Of a stretch of DNA of 64,000 bases, positions 8,013 through 15,266 are shown in pieces. This DNA comes from Mesorhizobium opportunistum WSM2075. Its GTDB lineage: Bacteria; Pseudomonadota; Alphaproteobacteria; Rhizobiales; Rhizobiaceae. The DNA lies in NCBI RefSeq assembly GCF_000176035.2, contig NC_015675.1:3414001-3478000 (forward strand), given 5' to 3'. A program made the translations under genes and the position numbers. The notes beneath the pieces are model-generated. The model did not search any database and was not told the DNA's origin. It was given only the letters and a program-made list of their open reading frames with translations. Each line of letters begins with the position of its first letter. Position 1 is the first letter of the stretch.

Positions 8013-8705
8013 CTACGCCGCACGCTTGGGCTCCACCGCGAACGGGCTGAGGCCGAGCCAGGTCTGCATCTTCCTGCCGATGGCCTGGTCGCCGGTCAGG
8101 GCGACCTTGGCGCCGGCCTTTTCGACGGTGAGCAGACCCATCCAGATCGCCGTCATCGTGTGCAGGTCGGTCGAGACGTAGAGGTCGACCTCGAAGCCCG
8201 GATCGTACCAGCACAGGTCGACCTCGCCGTGCTTTTCCACGATCAGCCACCACGACCGTTTGGAGACCGGGAGCTCCTGGTACAGGAATTGTATCACGGT
8301 GCGCCCATCGGGCAGCGGCGAGGGGTTCAGATTGCGCCGCATGTCCCACATCAACAGCGACGGATCGAGGTTCTTGAGCGACAGCCGGGACTCCACCCAC
8401 TTCTGCCCCCAGAACCCCATCGCCTCGACGACGGGGCGCAGATCTCGGCCTGCCTCGGTCAGTTGATAGTCGAAAATCCCCTTCTCGCCCTGGACCGCCT
8501 TGCGCTCGACGATGCCGGCCAGCTCGAGCTCCTTCAGCCGTTGCGACAAAAGGGTCGGCGACATTTTGGGGACGCCGCGGCGGAGGTCGTTGAAGCGGGT
8601 CGAACCTGCCACCAGTTCGCGCATCAGCACCATCGTCCAACGGGTGCACAGCACCTCGGCGGCCATCGATAGCGGGCAGAACTGCTTGTATCCGTGCTGG
8701 GCCAT
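8013..8705 (-). CDS. HxlR family winged-helix regulator with C-terminal SCP2-like domain
   Basis: This 230-residue protein has an HxlR winged helix at about residues 8-100. The segments are QFCPLSMAAEVLCTRWTMVL, 'STRFNDLRRGVPKMSPTLLSQRLKEL' and 'GERKGIFDYQLTEAG'-like wing residues. The C-terminal half (about 130-225) has 'WMGLLTVEKAGAKVALTGDQAIGRK', which resembles an SCP2 sterol-carrier-like ligand domain. HxlR proteins often sense electrophiles or redox stress. The gene is divergent from the DUF1330 gene, with a strong inverted repeat between them. That repeat is the likely operator, so autoregulation plus control of the neighbour is expected. Confidence 0.9.
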   Translation of the reverse strand: MAQHGYKQFCPLSMAAEVLCTRWTMVLMRELVAGSTRFNDLRRGVPKMSPTLLSQRLKELELAGIVERKAVQGEKGIFDYQLTEAGRDLRPVVEAMGFWGQKWVESRLSLKNLDPSLLMWDMRRNLNPSPLPDGRTVIQFLYQELPVSKRSWWLIVEKHGEVDLCWYDPGFEVDLYVSTDLHTMTAIWMGLLTVEKAGAKVALTGDQAIGRKMQTWLGLSPFAVEPKRAA

Positions 8706-8767
8706 GATCGGTGCCTCTCCCTCGAACCTGAGCCGAACATTAGCCCTTCATGATTGAAGCGGCGAGT

Positions 8768-8795
8768 ACAGAAACTGTACCGGGCCGGTACAGAT
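8768..8795. promoter_or_regulatory. Compound inverted repeat between hxlR-type gene and DUF1330 gene
   Basis: Two overlapping palindromes are seen. GTACA-N5-TGTAC covers 8768-8782, and CTGTACCGG-G-CCGGTACAG covers 8777-8795 with perfect 9-base arms. They share the middle half-site, so three GTAC-containing half-sites are evenly laid out. They lie between the divergent starts at 8705 and 8884. This is the expected position for an HxlR dimer operator. Binding is inferred. Confidence 0.6.
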
Positions 8796-8883
8796 CGCGG
8801 ACTGGTTGGCAGAGGCCTTGCCATGCGAGCCCTTTGGCCGGTCGCACGGGATATCCCTGTGCGCCGCAACCAAGGATACGACC

Positions 8884-9210
8884 ATGACTGCTTACCTTAT
8901 CGCGGACATCAAGATGAAGGACCCGAAATGGGTGCCGGACTATGCCGCCTCGGTGCACGACCTCGTCCACAAGCATGGCGGCAAATATCTGTCGCGCAGC
9001 GGCAATGTGAAGACACTCGAGGGCAAGCCGCTCGACACCACGCTGATCGCCCTGATGGCATTCCCGTCGGAAGCCGCGGCGCGCGCCTTCACCAACGATC
9101 CGGCCTACGCGCCTTTCGTCTCGGCGCGTCAGGGCGGCAGCGACAGCCGTTTCCAGCTCATCGACGACACCGATCTCGCCGGAACGATACCGTATCTGCC
9201 GAAGGGATGA
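8884..9210 (+). CDS. DUF1330 domain-containing protein
   Basis: This 108-residue ferredoxin-like alpha/beta-barrel protein of the DUF1330 family has MTAYLIADIKMKDPKWVPDY, 'YLSRSGNVKTLEGKP' and 'LIALMAFPSEAAARAFTNDPAY'. Members are dimeric with a conserved arginine or lysine region, and the biochemical role is not established. The gene is divergent from the HxlR-type regulator at 8013-8705, which probably controls it through the inverted repeat at 8768-8795. The ATG at 8884 was chosen because the conserved domain begins there. Confidence 0.88.
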   Translation: MTAYLIADIKMKDPKWVPDYAASVHDLVHKHGGKYLSRSGNVKTLEGKPLDTTLIALMAFPSEAAARAFTNDPAYAPFVSARQGGSDSRFQLIDDTDLAGTIPYLPKG

Positions 9211-9325
9211 TCCTTCCACGACACATCGAATTCGGGATCGCCAAGCAACAACAGCCACGGCGCTTGCCTGCCGGGCCTCCGTATTTCCGGCGGCCGGCGA
9301 GCCGTGCTTTTTCAAGAAGAATGGA

Positions 9326-9862
9326 ATGGATATGACTTCAAATTTTCGCAACAGGCTCGCCATGGCGGGGGCCATGCTTGCCGCCTGCGCCACCTTCGCA
9401 CAGGCGCATCAGGAGGCGTCCGACGCCGCGTCCGGTCCCAATCCGCTGGCCGACAAGGTGCGGTCCGCGAACAGCCGCTTTCTCGACGTCAAGGCAGCGA
9501 CGGCCGAGGGCTATGCGCCCATTCCCTGTGCCAGCGGCATCACCGGCGGCGCCATGGGCATCCACTACGTCAACGGCCAGTATCTGAAGGACGACAAGAT
9601 CGACATCGCCCGTCCCGAAGCGGTGATGTACGAGCCGATGGCCGACGGCACGCTGAAGCTGGTGGCGGTCGAATATATCACCTCGAAGGGGCCGGCATCC
9701 CTGGACGGCCAATTGTTCAACTTCAACAGCGCCCCGAACCGCTACGGCCTGGGTGAGTTCTACGAACTGCATGTCTGGGCCTGGAAGGGCAATCCAACCG
9801 GCACTTTCGCCGACATGAACCCGAAAGTGTCGTGCGAGCATGCGATGGCGCCAAGTCAATAA
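9326..9862 (+). CDS. Secreted hypothetical protein
   Basis: This 178-residue protein has an N-terminal signal peptide (basic start, hydrophobic 'LAMAGAMLAACATFAQA', cleavage near A-Q-A-H). The mature part has 'GYAPIPCASGITGGAMGIHYVN', 'EAVMYEPMADGTLKLVAVEYI' and 'LGEFYELHVWAWKGNPTGTFADMNP'. This resembles conserved periplasmic hypothetical proteins of rhizobia whose function I do not know. Two cysteines (one in PIPCAS, one in VSCEH) could form a disulfide. It follows the DUF1330 gene by 115 bases on the same strand. Confidence 0.8.
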   Translation: MDMTSNFRNRLAMAGAMLAACATFAQAHQEASDAASGPNPLADKVRSANSRFLDVKAATAEGYAPIPCASGITGGAMGIHYVNGQYLKDDKIDIARPEAVMYEPMADGTLKLVAVEYITSKGPASLDGQLFNFNSAPNRYGLGEFYELHVWAWKGNPTGTFADMNPKVSCEHAMAPSQ

Positions 9863-9954
9863 GCAACGGAGCCAGTAAGCAACGGGGCCAGCAATCGATG
9901 AGGCCAGGCGGCATCGACGCCGCCTGGCCGATACGATGGTTCCCGTGTGCTGCC

Positions 9955-10404
9955 TCAAGCGGCTTTCATCAGGCCGAGTTGGGTGAGGGCGGTAACGCCG
10001 TCGTCGAGACCGATCTCCTCGACGATCCTGCCGTCGATCACCTTGAGCACCGTGGTGCCGGTGAAGCGCATCGTGCGGCCGGTGGCGGCGGGCAGTGAGC
10101 CGGCCAGGAAATCACCGAAGGCCGGGCCGGTATGCGTGCCGCCACCTTCCCACTGGCCGACGACATAGTCGCCCTCGGCAATGAGGTCGGCTGTGGCCCA
10201 GAAATTGAGATCCGGGAATGCGGTTCGGAAATCGGTCATGAAAGCCTTGATATCGTCGCGGCCGCGGCGCGGCTCATGCAGCGAATATTTCAGCAGCATG
10301 TCAGGCGCCGCAACCGCGTCGACCACCGACAGGTCGCAGGTCTCACCCCAGAAGTCGGTGAACCATCTGACGACGACGGCCTTGTTGTCTTCTTGCTTGG
10401 TCAT
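9955..10404 (-). CDS. SnoaL-like ester cyclase family protein
   Basis: This 149-residue NTF2-fold protein has 'VVVRWFTDFWG', 'VDAVAAPDMLLKYSLHEP', 'GRDDIKAFMTDFRTAFPDLNF' and 'EGDYVVGQWEGGGTHTG', then 'MRFTGTTVLKVIDGRIVEEIG'. This is the SnoaL-like polyketide-cyclase/ester-cyclase pattern found in many small proteins of unclear substrate. The ATG at 10404 is chosen because upstream codons do not look conserved and a GAGGATCC stretch lies just before it. It is convergent with the secreted protein to its left and divergent from the GGDEF-EAL gene. Confidence 0.85.
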   Translation of the reverse strand: MTKQEDNKAVVVRWFTDFWGETCDLSVVDAVAAPDMLLKYSLHEPRRGRDDIKAFMTDFRTAFPDLNFWATADLIAEGDYVVGQWEGGGTHTGPAFGDFLAGSLPAATGRTMRFTGTTVLKVIDGRIVEEIGLDDGVTALTQLGLMKAA

Positions 10405-10633
10405 TGGGAGGATCCTCTTGTCCTTGCCTTTGGGCTCACCGGATGGGCCGGTGGCCTGGGACAAGCAGTAGGACGAATTGGGGGCAGTAAAACTCCGGTT
10501 CTTGCCCGCCAATCGAAAGGCGCGTTCACAAACGAACGACTGTCAGGCTGAGCGGCTTCCCTTCGGCAGAAGTAACGCTTTCTTCTCTGGTTCTGTCGCA
10601 GATTGCCCGCGGGTGGGGCAGGCGAAACAGACG

Positions 10634-12727
10634 ATGGCGCGTCAGGACAAAAAAAGTCGCGATAAAACGTTCTGGGCGAAAGCGCTGGAACGCGCCCATC
10701 TTGGCGTCTGGGACTGGGATATTCGGACCGGCGACTGCTTCTACTCGGCGACCTGGGCGCATATGCTGGGCTATGACGAGGATGAGCTTGCCGCCACCAG
10801 CGACCTGTGGCTGCAACTCACCCATCCCGACGACCGCGAGCATGCGTTGGCCAGCGGCGACCGCCATATTGCCGGATTGACCGATGCCATCGAGACCGAA
10901 CTCAGGCTCAAGCACAAGCTGGGCCATTGGGTGTGGGTGCTGGATCGCGGCGGCATCGTCGAGCGCGACACGTCCGGAAAGCCCACCAGGCTGATGGGCG
11001 TGCAAACCGACATTTCCAAGCAGAAGGCCGCCGAGGCCGAGCTTGAACAGGTCAATGTGCGCTTCCGCCTGGCGCTCGCCGCCAGCGGCACCGGCATCTG
11101 GCACTACGACATCGCCACCAACAAGAGCTATTGGGATGCTCGCACCAGGGACATATTCGGCTTGGTCGCCGACACCGATGAGGTGACAGCCGACCTCTGG
11201 CACAGCTATCTGCACCCCGACGACAAGGAAGCCACCGAGCGGGCGCATCTGCCGCCACCCGGCTCTGACGGCGTCACGGCCTCGCAATACCGCATCATCA
11301 GGCGTGACGGCGAGATCCGCCATGTCGAGTCGCTGGTGCGCTTCGTCGCCGCGGCGGGCGCTGCCGGCCAGATCCTCGGCACGGTGCGCGACATCACCGA
11401 GGAAAAGCTGCGCCAGCAGGAGCTTGCCTACGCGGCCCGCCACGACGCGCTGACCGGCCTGTGCAACCGCGCCGCCTTCGACAGGCTGCTCGCCGACCAC
11501 ATCGCCGCGGGTGTGCCGCTGGCGGTGTTCTATGTCGATCTCGACTACTTCAAGGCGCTCAACGACTTTGCCGGCCACGCCGCCGGCGACCTGGCGCTGA
11601 AGAGCGTTTCCGCCGGCATCCGTGGCTGCCTGCCGCAGGCGGCGCACGCGGCGCGGCTGGGTGGTGACGAATTCGCGCTGCTGGTGCCGCATTGCAATGC
11701 CTCGCAGGCCGAGCGGATCGCCACTGCCGTGCTCGGCGCGGTGCGCGAGGCCGATCTCGGCACGGCCGCGTCGTCACGCAAACTGGCGGCCTCGATCGGC
11801 ATCGCCTTCATCGACGACGCCAGCACCACGGTGGCCGATGCGCTGGCTTGCGCCGACGACGCCTGCTACGCGGCCAAGGCTGCCGGGCGCAATCGTTTCG
11901 CGGTGTTCTCCACGATGGTCGAATCGGGGTCGGGCGGGCTCAATGCCGCGCGCGTCGCCGCCGATACGGTCGACGCCATGGAAGAGGGACGGCTGAAACT
12001 GTTCGGCCAGGAGATCCACCTGCTCGGCAAGCCCTGGCAGGAAAGCCGTCATGTCGAAGTGCTGGCGAGGCTCGCCGGGCGCAACGGCCGGCTGGTGCCG
12101 CCGGGCGAATTCATTCCGGTGGCCGAGCGGTTCGGCATCGCTTCAAGGCTCGACCGCTGGATCATCCGCACCGCGCTGTCGCGGCACGGCGCCGCCTTGC
12201 GCTCGGGCTCGCTGACGCTCGGCTTCAACCTGTCGGCACAGACGCTGAGCGATCCGCAACTGTGGGCGTTCGTCGACAGCGTCATCGACGAGACCGGAGT
12301 GCCGCATTCGGGCATCGGTTTCGAGATCACCGAGACCGCAGCCGTCACCAATTTCGACGCCGCCGAACAGTTCGTGCGCAAGGCGCGCGAGCGGCGCTGC
12401 CGGGTCAGCCTCGACGATTTCGGCGCCGGCATGAGTTCGTTCGAATATCTCAGGCGTTTCCCCGTCGACACGATCAAGATCGACGGTTCCTTCATCGAAC
12501 ACATCACGGAAAGCCGCTTCGACCGCGAGATCGTACTGGCCATCACCAGCATTGCCCGCAGCCTCGGCTGCGACGTGGTGGGCGAGAAAATCGAGCGCCA
12601 GGACACGCTGGCCATGCTCGGCGACATGGGCGTCGCCTTCGGCCAAGGCTTCCTGCTGCACCGGCCGGAGCCGCTGGAGCAGATCGTCGCACGTGCGAGC
12701 GAGGTGCCGGCCCGCAAGGCATCGTGA
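10634..12727 (+). CDS. PAS-PAS-GGDEF-EAL cyclic-di-GMP signalling protein
   Basis: This 697-residue protein has two PAS/PAC sensor units (about 15-135 and 145-265, each ending in 'GVQTDISKQK' or 'GTVRDITEEK'). A GGDEF domain (about 275-430) follows, with an intact LGGDEFALL motif, then an EAL domain (about 440-690). In the EAL domain the signature reads EVL, with GFNLSAQTL, 'GFEITETAA', 'LDDFGAGMSSFE', 'TIKIDGSFI', 'VGEKIE' and 'GQGFLL'. The metal and catalytic Glu, Asn, Asp-Asp, Lys and Gln positions are kept. It may both make and break c-di-GMP. No membrane segment is seen, so the PAS domains sense a cytoplasmic signal. Confidence 0.93.
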   Translation: MARQDKKSRDKTFWAKALERAHLGVWDWDIRTGDCFYSATWAHMLGYDEDELAATSDLWLQLTHPDDREHALASGDRHIAGLTDAIETELRLKHKLGHWVWVLDRGGIVERDTSGKPTRLMGVQTDISKQKAAEAELEQVNVRFRLALAASGTGIWHYDIATNKSYWDARTRDIFGLVADTDEVTADLWHSYLHPDDKEATERAHLPPPGSDGVTASQYRIIRRDGEIRHVESLVRFVAAAGAAGQILGTVRDITEEKLRQQELAYAARHDALTGLCNRAAFDRLLADHIAAGVPLAVFYVDLDYFKALNDFAGHAAGDLALKSVSAGIRGCLPQAAHAARLGGDEFALLVPHCNASQAERIATAVLGAVREADLGTAASSRKLAASIGIAFIDDASTTVADALACADDACYAAKAAGRNRFAVFSTMVESGSGGLNAARVAADTVDAMEEGRLKLFGQEIHLLGKPWQESRHVEVLARLAGRNGRLVPPGEFIPVAERFGIASRLDRWIIRTALSRHGAALRSGSLTLGFNLSAQTLSDPQLWAFVDSVIDETGVPHSGIGFEITETAAVTNFDAAEQFVRKARERRCRVSLDDFGAGMSSFEYLRRFPVDTIKIDGSFIEHITESRFDREIVLAITSIARSLGCDVVGEKIERQDTLAMLGDMGVAFGQGFLLHRPEPLEQIVARASEVPARKAS

Positions 12728-12733
12728 ACCGGG

Positions 12734-12777
12734 GTGTCGAGTTTCAGGTGAGGATGACCTTACCTGAAACTCGACAC
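12734..12777 (+). terminator. Strong hairpin just after the GGDEF-EAL stop
   Basis: The arms gtgtcgagtttcaggt and acctgaaactcgacac pair perfectly, and the stem extends to about 20 pairs with one wobble around the loop ATGA. It begins seven bases after the stop codon. No run of T follows, so it may act as a Rho-independent-like terminator, an mRNA 3' stabiliser or a repeat element. Confidence 0.5.
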
Positions 12778-12780
12778 TAC

Positions 12781-12859
12781 GTTTTGACGCAATTCATGGG
12801 AAGGCGCTACGCGCTTTTCCCGGGAAAACCGTTTCACACTTTTCCTGGAATTGCTCTCT
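12781..12859. repeat. Dispersed intergenic repeat, family 3 (copy 1)
   Basis: This segment contains acgcaattc, then 'cgctacgcgcttttcccggg' and 'tttcctggaattgctct'. The same order recurs at 28083-28156 with small changes (acgcaattc, 'cgctacgcgtttttcccgga', 'tttcctggaattgctct'). The ends caattc and gaattg are complementary. It lies in a gap after a gene and contains no coding frame, as expected of a mobile palindromic intergenic element. Confidence 0.75.
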
Positions 12860-13064
12860 AACGGTTTTGCCGCGCCGTCGATCGTGGAAACTCCACTACC
12901 CCAACTTCGGGTCGCCTGTGTTGTGCCTCCGCCACCGTTTCGATCAACAGATCGAGGGCGTCACACGCCGTACGGCTCGTCTCGTCATTGCCACGCAGAT
13001 AGTGATAGGCACGTTCGAGGTGGACGCGGGCGGCTGAAAAATCGCTGGTCAATGGTCCCTCCAT
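12858..13064 (-). CDS. Small hypothetical helical protein
   Basis: This 68-residue product is not recognised by function. It begins MEGPLTSDFSAARVHLERAY and contains 'YLRGNDETSRTACDALDLLIETVAEAQ', a strongly helical, charged sequence typical of a real small protein, with a basic C-terminus. Codon use fits the genome. It fills most of an otherwise gene-free 528-base gap between the GGDEF-EAL gene and the BKACE gene, beside a hairpin and a dispersed repeat. No domain can be assigned. Confidence 0.65.
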   Translation of the reverse strand: MEGPLTSDFSAARVHLERAYHYLRGNDETSRTACDALDLLIETVAEAQHRRPEVGVVEFPRSTARQNR

Positions 13065-13177
13065 GATCCCGCCCTAATTTATCTTGGCCGGCCTGGCGGA
13101 ACGCGAGGTAAATATCCACAGGCGCTTTTTATTCAAATGCCGCCGGATGGGCCAGAGAAGGCGCGACCCTTGAGACT

Positions 13178-13203
13178 GCCAATCTCCACCGGGGGAGATT
13201 GGC
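13178..13203. repeat. Short palindrome of repeat family 1
   Basis: The arms gccaatctcc and ggagattggc flank six bases. The sequence is the inner palindrome of the long inverted repeats at 6016-6186 and 40672-40874. It sits 53 bases upstream of the BKACE gene. Confidence 0.6.
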
Positions 13204-13255
13204 AACTTCGCGGCCGAGCGAATAGAGTGGTATCTCCCTTGTCCGAGGCGAGATC

Positions 13256-13984
13256 ATGATCGTACAGGCGTGCATCAATGGCGCGCGGCCACGCGATTTC
13301 CACCCGGAATTGCCGCTGACGGTGCAGGCGATGGCGAGTGATGCGGCGGCCTGCGTCGCAGCGGGTGCGGCCGAACTGCATATCCATCCGCGCGGCGCGG
13401 ACGGGCGCGAGAGCCTGGCCGCCGTCGATGAAACGGTGTTTGCGGTACGCAAGGCCTGTCCGGGCACATTCGTCGGCGTGTCGACCGGCGCCTGGATCGA
13501 GAACGATGTCGAGCGGACGCGCGCGGCGATTGCCGGCTGGCGCGAGTTGCCCGACTATGCCTCGGTCAACCTGTCGGAGGCCGATGCGCCCGCCGTGATG
13601 GGATTGTTGCGCCAACGCGGCGTCGGTATCGAGGCCGGGCTTGCCACGACGGAAGATGCCGAGCGCCTCGTGACGTTTGCCGATCGCGACCGGGTGCTCC
13701 GCATCCTGATCGAGATCGACATCCAGGACCTGAATGCAGCACTCGACGAGGCGCATGGCATCGCCGCCGTGCTCGAACGCGCCGAGTTACGGCGACCGAT
13801 CCTGCTGCATGGCGTCGATGCCACGGTGTGGCCGTTCGTGGAGCTTGCGCATCGGAAGCGCTGGTCGACGCGGGTCGGGCTGGAGGATGGCAGGACGCTC
13901 GCCGATGGCAGGACGGCAAAAGACAATGCCGAGATTGTCGCGGCGGCCGTCGCTGTCTTCCGGCCAGCGCCCTTGAGTGGATAA
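13256..13984 (+). CDS. BKACE family (DUF849) beta-keto acid cleavage enzyme
   Basis: This 242-residue TIM-barrel protein is of the 3-keto-5-aminohexanoate cleavage family. It shows MIVQACINGARP, 'AGAAELHIHPRGADGRESL' (metal-binding H-x-H), 'GVSTGAWIE', 'YASVNLSEADAP' and 'LLHGVDATVWPFVE', then 'TRVGLEDGRTLADG'. Family members use acetyl-CoA and a Zn-bound beta-keto acid to give acetoacetate and a CoA thioester. At about 240 residues it is shorter than the usual 270-310 and may be a compact subclass. The substrate is not predictable. The neighbouring serine hydrolase is convergent. Confidence 0.88.
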   Translation: MIVQACINGARPRDFHPELPLTVQAMASDAAACVAAGAAELHIHPRGADGRESLAAVDETVFAVRKACPGTFVGVSTGAWIENDVERTRAAIAGWRELPDYASVNLSEADAPAVMGLLRQRGVGIEAGLATTEDAERLVTFADRDRVLRILIEIDIQDLNAALDEAHGIAAVLERAELRRPILLHGVDATVWPFVELAHRKRWSTRVGLEDGRTLADGRTAKDNAEIVAAAVAVFRPAPLSG

Positions 13985-13986
13985 AG

Positions 13987-15087
13987 TCAGTCTCCCAGGA
14001 TAATCCGGATCGCCTGGTCGACCACCGGATGCAAGCCGCTGGCCTGGAAGGACAGGCGGTTGCCGGAGCCGACGTTGCTGGTCATGGCTATGGTCAGGTT
14101 CGACTGTGGATCGTGCAGCATGACGGCGACGTAGCCCGGAATGCTGCCCTGATGGCCGTAGAAGGCGCGGTCGGCGTAGGCGCTTTGGAACATGCCGGCA
14201 CCGGTCTCGCGCATGCGGGTGCCTGGAAAACTCGCCGGCACGCGGTGTTCGAACATCTCGGCGAAGAAGGGCGGCGACAACAATTTGCCGGAGAACAGGC
14301 CGCGCATGAAAGCGACCATGTCGGATGGCGTCGACACCATGTCGCCGCAGCCATAGGCGGCACCGAACGGGAAGGAATTGGAAGAGTCCTGCAGGTCGTC
14401 GGCGTAGGGCAGCACGCCGTCCATGCGCCACATCTCGCCGCCCGAGGCGATGTCGGTGGGCGCATTCGGCGCCGGCGGCGGCCGGTGGTAATAGCCGCGC
14501 ACCATCGCCTTTTCCGGAAAGGCTTCGGTCGCCGGCGACCAGGTGTTTTCCAGGCCAAGCGGCTCGAGGATCGCGCTTCTGACGTAGGCGCCCAGCGACT
14601 GGCCGGTGACGGCCTCGATCACCAAGCCGGCCAGCACATAGCCAGTGTTGTTGTAGACGGCGGGACCGCCCGGCGCCTTCTGCTTGTCGGAGGCGAAGGC
14701 GATATCGACCAGCTGCCGGGGCGTCCACTGCCGGCTCGGGTCCATCGGAATGTAATATTCGAATTCCGGCAGGCCGCTGCGGTGGTTGATCAGCTGGCGC
14801 ACCGAAATGTCTTTGGCACCCGGCAGGTCGGGAAACCAGAGGGAGATCGGCGCACCGAGATCGAGCTTGCCTGTCTCGGCGAGCTTGACCAGGGCCGCGG
14901 CAACGAAGGTCTTGGTGCAACTGCCGATCTTGAACAGCTGGTCCGGAGTGACAGGGGTGACGTGCCGCCGGTCGGAGAGGCCAGCGGTGAGGGCGGTTGG
15001 TGTGACGCCTGTCGAATAGGCGAGCGAGGCGCCTACCGCACCATCGGCGAGGTAGGTGTCGAGGAGGGCGGTCAGGTCTTTTGGCAT
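13987..15087 (-). CDS. Serine hydrolase, class C beta-lactamase / DD-peptidase family
   Basis: This 366-residue penicillin-binding-protein-like hydrolase has the SxxK motif in KIGSCTKTFVAAALV and the YxN motif as YNNTGYVL. The third motif is an H-x-G at 'FYGHQGSIPG'. 'ISVRQLINHRSGLPE' is the usual family marker. No signal peptide is visible, so it is probably a cytoplasmic esterase or peptidase of the EstB/DAP type rather than a secreted beta-lactamase. The stop is two bases from the convergent BKACE stop. A long inverted repeat separates it from the upstream DppA-like gene. Confidence 0.9.
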   Translation of the reverse strand: MPKDLTALLDTYLADGAVGASLAYSTGVTPTALTAGLSDRRHVTPVTPDQLFKIGSCTKTFVAAALVKLAETGKLDLGAPISLWFPDLPGAKDISVRQLINHRSGLPEFEYYIPMDPSRQWTPRQLVDIAFASDKQKAPGGPAVYNNTGYVLAGLVIEAVTGQSLGAYVRSAILEPLGLENTWSPATEAFPEKAMVRGYYHRPPPAPNAPTDIASGGEMWRMDGVLPYADDLQDSSNSFPFGAAYGCGDMVSTPSDMVAFMRGLFSGKLLSPPFFAEMFEHRVPASFPGTRMRETGAGMFQSAYADRAFYGHQGSIPGYVAVMLHDPQSNLTIAMTSNVGSGNRLSFQASGLHPVVDQAIRIILGD

Positions 15088-15107
15088 GGATGTCTCGCTT
15101 TCTTTTT

Positions 15108-15253
15108 CCCTTCTCCCCTTGCGGGAGAAGGTGGATCGGCGCGCTGGCGCCGAGACGGATGAGGGGTGTTCCAGCGGAGTGAGACGTTGGCGTTCCCTGG
15201 AGCCCCCTCATCCGTCGCCTTCGGCGACACCTTCTCCCGCAAGGGGAGAAGGG
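15108..15253. repeat. Long intergenic inverted repeat, family 2
   Basis: The outer arms at 15108-15133 (with 'cttctccccttgcgggagaa') and 15228-15253 (with 'ttctcccgcaaggggagaag') are exact reverse complements, and each is itself a hairpin. Between them are 'gatgaggggtgttccagcgg' and 'ccctcatccgtcgccttcgg', which also pair in part. A diverged partial copy is at 44638-44741. It lies between two minus-strand genes and could end or attenuate transcription. Confidence 0.85.
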
Positions 15254-15266
15254 AAGGCGCCAGCCC

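Noticed and set aside
10526..11692. Minus-strand open frame opposite the GGDEF-EAL gene
   Set aside because: No motifs; the plus strand has complete PAS, GGDEF and EAL domains.
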